Assembly: GCA_031292665.1 (NCBI GenBank)
Contig: JARLGR010000029.1
Location: forward strand, 1 to 49,874
Origin: Mycobacterium sp.
GTDB taxonomy: Bacteria; Actinomycetota; Actinomycetes; Mycobacteriales; Mycobacteriaceae
DNA: 49,874 nucleotides
Reading direction: 5' to 3'
Part shown: piece by piece, positions 34,214-41,198 of the stretch
Numbering within the stretch: the first letter of the stretch is position 1
How the letters are laid out: the number at the start of each line of letters is the position of its first letter
Notes under the pieces: model-generated
What the model saw: the letters and a program-made list of their open reading frames with translations, nothing else
Databases searched by the model: none
Told to the model about the DNA's origin: nothing
Translations under genes and position numbers: made by a program

Positions 34214-34527
34214 CGACCGCCGTCGACGATGCCGCGGAAGTCGCGCGCCGCATCCTGCTCATGTTGCTCCCACACCGCCGCCGACGTCGTCAACTTCTCC
34301 GCCATGTCGGCGTGGTCGTCGGCTTGTTGTTCGTAGCACTGTCGCCTGAGTTCGAGCAATTCGCGCCCGGCATCGCGAAGATCGCTGAATACGGGTCCCA
34401 GCGAGTCCAGGCTCTCCTGGATCGCGGCATGCGATGACGGGACGGTGCGCAGGTAGTCGGAAGTCTCCCGGTGATGCCCAGCGGCCTCGCGCAAGTGGGC
34501 GGGCACCACATGGATCGGATCTGCCAT
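34210..34527 (-). CDS. EspC-like/DUF2563-type helical protein (Rv0027-like)
   Basis: This 105-residue, almost wholly helical protein begins 'IHVVPAHLREAAGHHRETSD', similar to the N-terminal helix of EspC-type ESX-1 substrates. It continues 'VFSDLRDAGRELLELRRQCY' and 'DDHADMAEKLTTSAAVWEQH'. Size and helix-turn-helix layout fit WXG100/EspC-type type VII substrates, but there is no WxG and the YxxxD/E export signal is not exact (Y followed by D at +5). RBS AGGAGA precedes ATG 34527. It overlaps the DUF2694-like gene. I infer a secreted or partner role. Confidence 0.8.
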   Translation of the reverse strand: MADPIHVVPAHLREAAGHHRETSDYLRTVPSSHAAIQESLDSLGPVFSDLRDAGRELLELRRQCYEQQADDHADMAEKLTTSAAVWEQHEQDAARDFRGIVDGGR

Positions 34528-34540
34528 CTGCTGTCTCCTG

Positions 34541-35968
34541 TCATGCGCCGCCGGGCAGGCCGGCGGGTTTCCCTTGTGCGGTGGTCGGCGCGGCCGCCGG
34601 CCGGGTGGGTACCGGTGTATCGGTCTGAGCCGGCGCTGCCGCAGTTGCGGTCGCGCCGGGTGGATGCTCCCAGCCTAGGAAGCTCGGGCCACTGACGGTG
34701 GCGATGTGTTGAATCTGGCCGTCAACGAGCGCCTTACCCGGGCTGAGGGCAAGCGCGTGGCGATCGGTGAAGATGCCGATGTCTCCCGGGGCGAGCCGCA
34801 GCGGGTCGAGGGGGTCGGTGACCGTCGTTCCGGGGGCGGGGATGGTTATTCCCTGCTGGCGGAACGCATCTGCGATCGGCACCCCGCCGAGTGCAGTCTT
34901 GATGGCCGCGGCGAGTTGCGGGTTGGCCGCCGTCACCGTCTCGCCGTCGGGCAGCATCACTGTTGTCGGGACCGCGGCCGACTCGGGATTGTCGGCTGGC
35001 GTGTTCTCCGGTTGGTCCTGGTGGTGCTCCCCCGCCGAGCCGGGGTCCGGGTCATCCGGTCCCGGCAGCCCCTCGCCGTCCAACTCCCGCAGCGCCGGAT
35101 CGACTCTGGCGCCATCCTGCAGCGGGGAAAGCGGCAGCCCCCAACCGCCCATGGAACCCGGCGGCGACCCCAGGCTGGGCATCGGTCCCGCGCCGAAGCC
35201 GGGAATGCTCGGCAGCGCCGGCGCCGGGGCCGGCGGCATCGGCGCGCCCGGAGGACTCTCCATCGATCCCGGATCGTCGAGCGGAACCGCGTCGAGCAAT
35301 GGATCCCAGTCGGTGTCGGGATCATCCTCAGCCGGTGCAGCAGCGGGGACGGTCGATGCGCGTTCCGGTTCGCCGGGGGCTCCGTTTTTGGCGGCGTCGT
35401 AAAGCGATGTCCACGCGGCCATCAGCGCGGATTTCGACGTGTCATCGAGGCTTGCGTCGAGGACTATGGCGCGGATGTCCCTGAGCTTTCCGATGAGGAG
35501 CCGTTGGAAATCACGCGCTCCCGCCGGGGTGTCGAGATCGGATCGCGTTTGTACCGCGGCTTCGATTTCGCGCTGCAGCGCGGCGAGTGCCCCTCCGCCC
35601 TCGACGCTCTTCAGGTGCGCATTGAGGATTGCCGTGATCACCTGCATGTCGAGCTGAGAGCTCGCCGTATTCTGTTGCGCTAGAGCAGCTTCCGCGTGCG
35701 CAATCGCCTCGGCAGCGGCGCCCTGCTCGCGGTCCGGCGGCGCCGCCGGGTTGTCCGGCGGGCGCACAACCGGCACTCGGCTGCCGAAGAGGTCGGGGTG
35801 TTGTCGGCGGACCTTGCCCAAGATTGCCCCGAGTTGTTCCGACGGCGTCGCAGGGTTGACGACGGCGACCACCTCTTGGGGGGTCAAGCCCGTCTGCCAC
35901 GCGTTGGGGTCACCGGTGCGATCCCGGATGTATGCGAGCGCGGCGAGCAACTCCTCATGCGGCGACAT
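34541..35968 (-). CDS. DUF4226-containing protein with Pro-rich linker (Rv0026-like)
   Basis: This is a 475-residue protein. Residues about 1-70 are helical ('SPHEELLAALAYIRDRTGDP'). Residues about 85-195 form a DUF4226-like module, with 'DTPAGARDFQRLLIGKLRDI' paralogous to the neighbour gene at 36089. Residues about 205-340 are a Pro/Gly/Asp-rich linker. A conserved C-terminal domain follows ('VMLPDGETVTAANPQLAAAI', 'GGVPIADAFRQQGITIPAPG', 'PGDIGIFTDRHALALSPGKA'), like the C-terminal domain of some ESX-associated secreted proteins. It is 13 bp upstream of the EspC-like gene. Function unknown. Confidence 0.82.
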   Translation of the reverse strand: MSPHEELLAALAYIRDRTGDPNAWQTGLTPQEVVAVVNPATPSEQLGAILGKVRRQHPDLFGSRVPVVRPPDNPAAPPDREQGAAAEAIAHAEAALAQQNTASSQLDMQVITAILNAHLKSVEGGGALAALQREIEAAVQTRSDLDTPAGARDFQRLLIGKLRDIRAIVLDASLDDTSKSALMAAWTSLYDAAKNGAPGEPERASTVPAAAPAEDDPDTDWDPLLDAVPLDDPGSMESPPGAPMPPAPAPALPSIPGFGAGPMPSLGSPPGSMGGWGLPLSPLQDGARVDPALRELDGEGLPGPDDPDPGSAGEHHQDQPENTPADNPESAAVPTTVMLPDGETVTAANPQLAAAIKTALGGVPIADAFRQQGITIPAPGTTVTDPLDPLRLAPGDIGIFTDRHALALSPGKALVDGQIQHIATVSGPSFLGWEHPPGATATAAAPAQTDTPVPTRPAAAPTTAQGKPAGLPGGA

Positions 35969-35984
35969 CGTCTAGGCGAACGCC

Positions 35985-36000
35985 GCTGCGGCGCCGCAGC
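35985..36000. repeat. Perfect 16-bp palindrome between the two DUF4226 genes
   Basis: GCTGCGGCGCCGCAGC equals its own reverse complement. It lies in the 120-bp gap upstream of the 475-residue protein gene, where a stem-loop could act as attenuator or RNA-processing site. Confidence 0.6.
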
Positions 36001-36088
36001 ATCTGTCGCAACCCCTCCATGCCCGGCGACAGTACCCAGGCGCTGGGCTGGCGACAATTCACCGCGGCGGTCTATGGGGACGCCCATG

Positions 36089-36442
36089 CTATCCCCCGTA
36101 CTGTGGCCGGAGAGTTTGAAGCACAACGCTTTTCGCACGTCCCAGCTCGCGGGCATCCGCCACGACGGCCGTTATCTCCCGTTGCTTGGCCAACAGGAAC
36201 CTCTGGAACTCCCGCACCCCCAACGGGGTGTCGACGGCCAGGTGCCCCTGGCGCACGACAGCGCTTTCGATCTCCTCGGCGATCGCGTCCAGGCGGCGGA
36301 CGCTATCCCGCATTGCGGCGTGAGCGCCGGCAACCACCTCGGCCAGAACGCGGTCAGCATCGGCGGCCGCGCCGTGCTGCTTCGCGAGCTCCGACTGCCG
36401 CGCACGAAGGGCGGTCACCGAGGGTCCGGCCTGTTCCGACAT
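36089..36442 (-). CDS. DUF4226 protein (Rv0025-like)
   Basis: This 117-residue helical protein reads '[20 protein letters not shown]', '[20 protein letters not shown]', '[20 protein letters not shown]', ending '[12 protein letters not shown]'. The 'DTP.G.R.FQR.L..K.R.I' block recurs in the next gene of the locus, so the two share a domain. ATG 36442 follows an AAGGGG ribosome site. It lies 48 bp after the NlpC/P60 gene. No signal peptide; possibly a T7SS-exported helical hairpin. Function unknown. Confidence 0.82.
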   Translation of the reverse strand: MSEQAGPSVTALRARQSELAKQHGAAADADRVLAEVVAGAHAAMRDSVRRLDAIAEEIESAVVRQGHLAVDTPLGVREFQRFLLAKQREITAVVADARELGRAKSVVLQTLRPQYGG

Positions 36443-36490
36443 CGGTTCAACCCCTTCGTCGTGGCCGGGTGGCTGAGCGACCCGGGCTTC

Positions 36491-37294
36491 TCATAGCGGC
36501 CGCCGGATCGCGACGTTGGTGCCCAGCGCGCTGATCCGCACCGCGGCGCCCGGGTAGGGCGCTTCGACGACCAGGTTGTTGCCGATGGCCAACTGAACGT
36601 GGCCGGCGTGTGGGAAGACCAGGTCACCCGGCCGCACCTGCGAACGAAGCACCGGCAGTCCGTCGTTTATCTGCTGATACGTGGTCCTGTCCAGGCGAAC
36701 GCCCGCCTGCCCGTAGGACCACTGCACCAGCCCGGAGCAGTCGAACTGGTCCGGCCCTCTCGCGCCCCACGCGTAGGGGCGTCCCAGCCGTGACAACGCG
36801 GCGCGCACCGCCATCGCGGCGCGACTGTTCCCTGCCGGCACGCCGCCGTGGTTCAGCCGGTAACGCAGCGCACGCAGCGCCGCGGCGTGCCGTCGAGCCC
36901 GCAGGTGCGCCGACAGTACGTGCGCTCGTTGCGCCCGCAGCCGGGCCGCTCGGCGGCGCATCGCCTCCCGCTGTGCCATCGGCGACGCCGGGGGAGTGGT
37001 ATCGGCGCGGGCCTCGTCGAGGACGCTCCCGGTGAGCCGGCGGGCGTGCGCCCGATCCCGGTCGGCGCTTGCGATGACGTCGGTGGCCGCGTCGTCGGTG
37101 CGCACCGCCGCGAGGAGTCGCCGCCTGCTGTGGTCGGCTGCGAGCCAGTAGCCTTGTGCGACATCAGGATTAAGTCCGGCGGCTCGCCGCAACAGGCCAT
37201 CGAAATGTTCGGTGCCCGGGTACACCGTCGGGCGCCGAGGGCTACCGGCGAACAGGCGATGAGCCCGGCTCAGCACTTCGACCTCGTCGTCCAT
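36491..37294 (-). CDS. NlpC/P60-family peptidoglycan endopeptidase (Rv0024-like)
   Basis: This is a 267-residue protein. The first 140 residues are helical and Arg/Ala-rich ('RRAARLRAQRAHVLSAHLRA'). The C-terminal NlpC/P60 domain shows catalytic Cys in 'GPDQFDCSGLVQWSYGQAGV', 'RLDRTTYQQINDG' and catalytic His in 'GDLVFPHAGHVQLAIGNNLV'. Such enzymes cleave D-Glu-mDAP bonds in peptidoglycan. No Sec signal is visible, so export would need another route such as type VII secretion. Start ATG 37294 overlaps the regulator stop (TGATG); GTG 37297 is an alternative. It is translationally coupled to the XRE regulator. Confidence 0.9.
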   Translation of the reverse strand: MDDEVEVLSRAHRLFAGSPRRPTVYPGTEHFDGLLRRAAGLNPDVAQGYWLAADHSRRRLLAAVRTDDAATDVIASADRDRAHARRLTGSVLDEARADTTPPASPMAQREAMRRRAARLRAQRAHVLSAHLRARRHAAALRALRYRLNHGGVPAGNSRAAMAVRAALSRLGRPYAWGARGPDQFDCSGLVQWSYGQAGVRLDRTTYQQINDGLPVLRSQVRPGDLVFPHAGHVQLAIGNNLVVEAPYPGAAVRISALGTNVAIRRPL

Positions 37295-38058
37295 CACTGC
37301 GCCCACTCTCGGCTCGCCGATTCGACCGCCTCGGCGAAGGCGCGCACGCGGGGGAGCGCCCCCACGGGAATGACCCCGCTGTTGCGGATGTCCCAGACCT
37401 CGTCGACGCCGACACCGACCAGTGCCGCGACGATCGTTTCGGGCAACGACGACTGCGCGCAGGCCCGGTCGAAGCGCGCGCTCAAGCTGGCGGGCATCCG
37501 CTTGAGCAGGGTCTGGCGCGTCGCCTCGAGCTCCCGCAAATGCTCCATCAGGCGGCCCGTCGAGGCGGCGCCGGCGTTGACGGCCACCCGCCATGAGCTG
37601 GCGGCCAGCATCTCGGCCTTCACGCACTGCGCGATCACAGACAGAATATACGTCTCATATTCGTTTGATGTTGTCGCCGGCAGCCGATCGATGACGGATT
37701 TGAGGGCATCCAGTTGCGCTTCGGCGTAAGCCTCCAGCACTTCGGTGTCGCTGTGACGATCAACCACGACCGGGCCGGTTCGTCTCGCGGGGATGGCGGC
37801 GGGGGACTGTGCGGCGAGGAGTCGCGCCAACTCGGCCGCCGGATCGGCGGCCACCAGCAGCCGGGAGTAGGTGCCCGGCGGCAGTCCGAGTCCGTTCTCG
37901 ACCTTCTGAACTGTGCTTTTGTGCGGCTTGCGGGCGCCGCGCTCCAGAAAACTCAGCCCCATGACGCTGACACCGGTCGCGGCGGCGAGTTCTGCTAGTG
38001 ACCAATCGCGTGATTCGCGCAACGCGCGAATGGCCGCCCCGGCCGTTTCACGGCTCAC
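37294..38058 (-). CDS. XRE-family transcriptional regulator (Rv0023-like)
   Basis: This 254-residue regulator has an N-terminal XRE HTH: 'AIRALRESRDWSLAELAAAT', 'GVSVMGLSFLERGARKPHKS', 'VQKVENGLGLPPGTYSRLLV'. A helical C-terminal domain of about 170 residues follows with no known ligand motif. The GTG start at 38058 has a minus-strand TAATAT -10 about 23 nt upstream, flanked by a 9-bp inverted repeat that is a natural autoregulatory operator. It heads the minus-strand operon with the NlpC/P60 endopeptidase and is divergent from the whiB5-like gene. Confidence 0.9.
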   Translation of the reverse strand: MSRETAGAAIRALRESRDWSLAELAAATGVSVMGLSFLERGARKPHKSTVQKVENGLGLPPGTYSRLLVAADPAAELARLLAAQSPAAIPARRTGPVVVDRHSDTEVLEAYAEAQLDALKSVIDRLPATTSNEYETYILSVIAQCVKAEMLAASSWRVAVNAGAASTGRLMEHLRELEATRQTLLKRMPASLSARFDRACAQSSLPETIVAALVGVGVDEVWDIRNSGVIPVGALPRVRAFAEAVESASREWAQ

Positions 38059-38070
38059 CGCACGCTCCGG

Positions 38071-38100
38071 CCATGGGCCGGATATTACACAGGCCCATGG
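38071..38100. promoter_or_regulatory. Operator/promoter candidate: 9-bp inverted repeat around a -10 element
   Basis: CCATGGGCC (38071-38079) and GGCCCATGG (38092-38100) are perfect inverted repeats 12 bp apart. Between them lies TAATAT on the minus strand (38082-38087), a good -10 for the XRE gene. A dimer bound here would block that promoter. Confidence 0.6.
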
Positions 38101-38136
38101 ACCATCCTGGGGATATACGTTCTCGTCACGTTTCTC

Positions 38137-38166
38137 TTGCGCTAGCGGGCTGGATCTGTATACGAT
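38137..38166 (+). promoter_or_regulatory. Promoter of the whiB5-like gene
   Basis: TTGCGC (38137-38142) and TACGAT (38161-38166) are 18 bp apart. The ATG at 38202 has AGGAG 7 nt upstream. Confidence 0.5.
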
Positions 38167-38201
38167 TTTGCCTACGTTTCAAGCCCGACGAGGAGACCGA
38201 C

Positions 38202-38618
38202 ATGGGACACCCTTGCGTAGTCAATCCGGAGCTATGGTTCGGCTACCCCGACGACGACGACGCCGATGGAGCGGCGAAGGCGCGGGCCTACGAACGGTCG
38301 GCCACCGAGGCGCGGATCCAATGCCTGCGCCGCTGCCCCCTCGCGCAACAGCGTCGCTGCGCCGAACACGCGATCGCCCACCGCGAGGAATACGGCGTCT
38401 GGGCCGGCGTCAAACTGCCGGGTGGCCAGTACCGGAAGCGGGAGCAGCTCGCACGGGCCCACGCCATCCTGCGACAGATCGCCGACGGCGAGATCAACTC
38501 TCGCCAGCTGCCCGAGAACGCGGCGCTGCTGGCGCGTCACGAAGACGACGCCGTTCCGGTCTCCGCGGTGGTGTTGCACCTGCCGACCGCGCAACTCGGG
38601 CCCCGATCGGCCGCCTGA
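38202..38618 (+). CDS. whiB5: WhiB-family iron-sulfur transcriptional regulator, WhiB5-like
   Basis: This is a 138-residue WhiB-like protein. The cluster cysteines are in 'GHPCVVN' and 'IQCLRRCPLAQQRRC', that is C...C-x3-C...C rather than the usual C-x2-C; I recall the same CX3C spacing in WhiB5. The G(V/I)WAG turn 'EYGVWAGVKLPGGQYRK' and the basic/helical C-terminus are intact. It would bind a 4Fe-4S cluster and act with sigma factor on transcription. In M. tuberculosis whiB5 (Rv0022c) is also divergent from Rv0023. Start ATG 38202 is chosen by RBS and family length. Confidence 0.9.
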   Translation: MGHPCVVNPELWFGYPDDDDADGAAKARAYERSATEARIQCLRRCPLAQQRRCAEHAIAHREEYGVWAGVKLPGGQYRKREQLARAHAILRQIADGEINSRQLPENAALLARHEDDAVPVSAVVLHLPTAQLGPRSAA

Positions 38619-38695
38619 CGACGCGGCGGCAGTTTGCTCACTCGGTCCGCGGGGTAGTCGCCGAAAACTCGGTCTGTCGACCTGAAGGCGCACCC

Positions 38696-38865
38696 ATGAC
38701 GTTCGACCTGAAACACCGACGGCGGCACAACACGACCTGGCCCGGCGCGCACGAGTTCGCCGAATCGGTGATCCGCCCGGTCGCGCTCGATACGACCAGC
38801 GCCAAGAGTTTCCCGAACCCGTCATGCGGCTGGCCATGAAGGCGCTGCGGCCACCGGGCAGGTAA
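38696..38865 (+). pseudogene. Acyl-CoA dehydrogenase (FadE) N-terminal remnant with frameshifts
   Basis: Starting at ATG 38696 the sequence begins 'MTFDL', but FadE-like residues then appear in alternating frames: 'TPTAAQHDLARRA' in a shifted frame, 'AHEFAESVIRPVAL' in the first frame, then 'YDQRQEFPEPVMRLAMKAL' in a shifted frame, ending at a stop at 38863-38865. Together they read like the first 55 residues of a mycobacterial acyl-CoA dehydrogenase. The rest of the gene (about 330 residues) is missing. Read straight through, it gives only a 47-residue nonsense product. Confidence 0.75.
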
Positions 38866-38983
38866 GCCGGCCGGAGTACGGCCGCACCATTGAACGCGGT
38901 TGTCTCGCGAGGGAAGGTGGGCGGTGAGCAACCTCGAAGCCGGCTGCGGCCTCGACCAGTACCGGAGAGAAAGGGGAGCCCAG

Positions 38984-39325
38984 ATGGCGACCGATAAGAG
39001 CGGCGCAGAAACCACCGTGACAGCGGAGGCGCGCAGATACACCATCGCCGTCGGGGGCGAGACCGTCGGACTCGCCGAATACACCGACCGCGACAACCAG
39101 CGCGTTTATTACCACACCGAGATCGATCCCGCGTACGGCGGACGCGGCCTGGCAACCATTCTTGTCGAGGAGGCGCTGAACGCGGCTCGGGATGAGGGCA
39201 AGCGCATCGTTCCGGCTTGCTCCATGGTTGTCACCGTGCTCAAGAAGCATCCCGAATTCGACGGCATCACCGACCCCGTCACCGCCGACATCCAGCGGTG
39301 GCTGCAGACGCAGCCGACGAGTTGA
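38984..39325 (+). CDS. GNAT-like N-acetyltransferase (YjdJ/Gcn5-CG type)
   Basis: This 113-residue compact acetyltransferase-like protein reads 'RRYTIAVGGETVGLAEYTDR', 'VYYHTEIDPAYGGRGLATI' (acetyl-CoA pyrophosphate loop), 'LVEEALNAARDEGKRIVPAC' and 'VVTVLKKHPEFDGITD'. It belongs to the short ~90-residue subfamily with one acetyl-CoA site; substrate unknown. ATG 38984 follows AAGGGGAG; the open frame extends 28 codons further without homology. It stands alone between the FadE remnant and the mycothiol-enzyme-like pair. Confidence 0.85.
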   Translation: MATDKSGAETTVTAEARRYTIAVGGETVGLAEYTDRDNQRVYYHTEIDPAYGGRGLATILVEEALNAARDEGKRIVPACSMVVTVLKKHPEFDGITDPVTADIQRWLQTQPTS

Positions 39326-39606
39326 GGCTGGGCGCCGAACGCAGCGCCGGCCGTTCGGCCGCAAACTCGATCATTAATCGACCAAGTAGCGATTACGCGG
39401 ATCCAACCGCATTCTGGCTCTTCGTAATTGAGTGCACCTCAGGTGAGAGGCGTCCCAGTGGGCAAATTCGTCGTTTCGGTGAGGTTGACCCTCGCCTTCT
39501 TCGAACACCACGCCTCGGACGAACCCACGAATCCATCAGCGGCCGACTCGAAGCCTCCGCAGAAGCGCCCTCGGATTCCGCAACCTCGCCACCTAGGATA
39601 CTTGGG
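39326..39606. other. Intergenic region, no gene seen
   Basis: The first part (to about 39430) is AT-richer than its surroundings and has a GCCGGCC-GTTC-GGCCGC-like stem near 39346-39362. The end carries the TAGGAT promoter element (39594-39599). No convincing reading frame was found on either strand. Confidence 0.5.
39594..39599 (+). promoter_or_regulatory. -10 element TAGGAT, leaderless start of the leader ORF and isomerase/DsbA-like operon
   Basis: TAGGAT is followed by 7 nt and then the ATG at 39607. Confidence 0.55.
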
Positions 39607-39642
39607 ATGACGACTGCAGGCGCGGCGGCGGGTGGGCGATGA
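39607..39642 (+). CDS. 11-residue leader ORF coupled to the downstream gene
   Basis: The frame [11 protein letters not shown] starts 7 nt after a TAGGAT -10 and its TGA overlaps the ATG of the next gene (ATGA at 39639-39642). Placement suggests a leaderless upstream ORF that delivers ribosomes to a gene whose own RBS is only the GGTGGGCG stretch inside it. The peptide sequence itself has no recognisable feature. Existence is inferred from the arrangement alone. Confidence 0.45.
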   Translation: MTTAGAAAGGR

Positions 39643-40427
39643 GGAGCCTCGAGGAGATCCGTAGCGCGCTCGAGGGGTGCTACTCCTCGATGGAGGCCCT
39701 CTGCGCCGACTTGGGCGAGGCCGAGTGGCGGGTGCAATCCCTCTGCCCGGACTGGAAGGTCCGTGACGTGGTCGATCACGTCACCAGCATGGAGGCGGTG
39801 ATGGCCGGCTGGCTGCCTGAGGACACCCAGACGCCGCCGCCCTTCGACCGGGCAGGCGACTACCTGCGCGAGACCGCCGGTCTCGACAGCGCGGCCTTCG
39901 TCGAACGGGTCCGCGCGACCTACGACCGCCGTCGGCAGGATCTGGCCTCGCTCTCGAGCGGGGATCTCGAGCGCCCCTCGTGGATGCCGACGGGCCCTGG
40001 GACCTACGGGCGGTTCCTCGCCATCCGGGTCTTCGACTTCTGGGTCCACGAGCGCGACATCACGACCCCGCTCGCCCGGGTGACCGACGACACCGGCGTC
40101 GCCGCCGAGATCGCGCTGGCCGAGGTGGAGAGCTCGCTGGGCTACATCGTCGGCAAGAAGGTGGGCCTGCCCGACGGGAAGAGCATCGCGTTCCAACTCA
40201 CGGGACCGATCGTTCGCGAGCTCGACGTCCTCGTCGACGGCCGGGCCAAGCAGGTCGACCGCCTGGAGAGCCCCGACGTCGAGATCATGACCGACTCGAC
40301 GACGTTCATCCAGCTCGCCTGCGGGCGCATCGATCCCCAGGTCGCGATCGACTCCGGCGCGATCAAGTGGAATGGCGACGCTCAGCTCGGCGAGCGGGCC
40401 GCCCGCAACCTCAGGTTCACGATGTGA
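39639..40427 (+). CDS. Maleylpyruvate-isomerase-like mycothiol-dependent enzyme
   Basis: This 262-residue protein of the MDMPI/TIGR03083 type has an N-terminal DinB-like helical domain with metal His in '[19 protein letters not shown]' and '[18 protein letters not shown]'. The C-terminal SCP2-like domain includes '[19 protein letters not shown]' and '[20 protein letters not shown]'. The family uses mycothiol as cofactor for isomerisation or thiol transfer. Leu is often CTC here, unlike the CTG-dominated neighbours, hinting at different ancestry. It overlaps the DsbA-like gene downstream (GTGA) and the tiny leader ORF upstream (ATGA). Confidence 0.87.
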   Translation: MRSLEEIRSALEGCYSSMEALCADLGEAEWRVQSLCPDWKVRDVVDHVTSMEAVMAGWLPEDTQTPPPFDRAGDYLRETAGLDSAAFVERVRATYDRRRQDLASLSSGDLERPSWMPTGPGTYGRFLAIRVFDFWVHERDITTPLARVTDDTGVAAEIALAEVESSLGYIVGKKVGLPDGKSIAFQLTGPIVRELDVLVDGRAKQVDRLESPDVEIMTDSTTFIQLACGRIDPQVAIDSGAIKWNGDAQLGERAARNLRFTM

Positions 40428-41158
40428 CTAGTCGCCCCGAGTCCGTCGACTTCCACTTCGACATCATGTGCCCCTACGCGTACCAGACGTCGCTGTGGAT
40501 CCGCGAGGTGCGCGACCTGACCGGGCTCACGGTGAACTGGCGCTTCTTCAGCCTCGAGGAGATCAACCGCGAGGAGGGCAAGAAGCACCCCTGGGAGCGG
40601 GAGTGGTCCTACGGCTGGTCGATGATGCGCATCGGGGCCCTACTGCGCCGGAGGTCGATGGCCGACCTCGACGCCTGGTACGGCCGGGCCGGCCGGGCTC
40701 TGCACGTCGACGGACACAAGCCGCACGAGAAGGCCGTCGCCCGGCACCTCCTCGAGGAACTGGGCTTCGACCCGGGGCTCGTCGACCAGGCGATCGCCGA
40801 TCCCACCACCAGCGACGAGGTGATGGCCGAGCACCAGCGGGTGGTCGGCGCCAGCGGCTACGGGGTGCCGACGATGTTCTTTCCCGACGGGCAGTGCCTC
40901 TTCGGGCCGGTCCTCATCGATCCACCCACCGGGGAGGCGGCCCGTCGGCTCTGGGACGCCGTCGTCGCCTGGACGGAGTTCCCTCACCTCTACGAGCTCC
41001 AGCGGCCGAAGACCCGTGACGACGAGCGGCTGATCGTCGACACCTTCCGCCCTTATGTGGAGGCTCGCGACTGGGTATCCATCAATCGGGGCGAAGTCAT
41101 CAGCTTCGGTGCAGACGGGGTCTCATCGGCGGGGAAGGCGTCCGGCGCAAAGGATTAA
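40424..41158 (+). CDS. DsbA-family thioredoxin-fold protein (mycothiol-dependent nitroreductase-like)
   Basis: This is a 244-residue protein. The DsbA/HCCA-isomerase-like fold starts '[19 protein letters not shown]', with a CPYA motif in place of the CPxC redox pair. It continues '[20 protein letters not shown]', a helical insert, and '[20 protein letters not shown]', the cis-Pro loop (GVPT). A single active-site Cys suggests a mycothiol-mixed-disulfide or transferase mechanism, as in Rv2466c-like enzymes (which have CPWC). The GTG overlaps the upstream isomerase-like gene, so the two are probably a functional pair. Substrate unknown. Confidence 0.87.
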   Translation: MTSRPESVDFHFDIMCPYAYQTSLWIREVRDLTGLTVNWRFFSLEEINREEGKKHPWEREWSYGWSMMRIGALLRRRSMADLDAWYGRAGRALHVDGHKPHEKAVARHLLEELGFDPGLVDQAIADPTTSDEVMAEHQRVVGASGYGVPTMFFPDGQCLFGPVLIDPPTGEAARRLWDAVVAWTEFPHLYELQRPKTRDDERLIVDTFRPYVEARDWVSINRGEVISFGADGVSSAGKASGAKD

Positions 41159-41185
41159 CGGGGCGTCGCGCGCGGCAACCTCCGG

Positions 41186-41191
41186 TATGTT
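41186..41191 (+). promoter_or_regulatory. -10 element TATGTT, leaderless start of the enoyl-CoA hydratase gene
   Basis: TATGTT is followed by 7 nt and then the ATG at 41199. The in-frame ATG at 41187 lies inside the hexamer and is disfavoured. Confidence 0.5.
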
Positions 41192-41198
41192 GTCCGGA

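Noticed and set aside
38696..38839. 47-codon frame as an intact small gene
   Set aside because: FadE-like sequence jumps between frames, so the straight-through product is an artefact of frameshifts.
39393..40196. 267-codon minus-strand frame opposite the isomerase-like gene
   Set aside because: Antisense shadow; the plus strand has clear domain homology and coupled neighbours.
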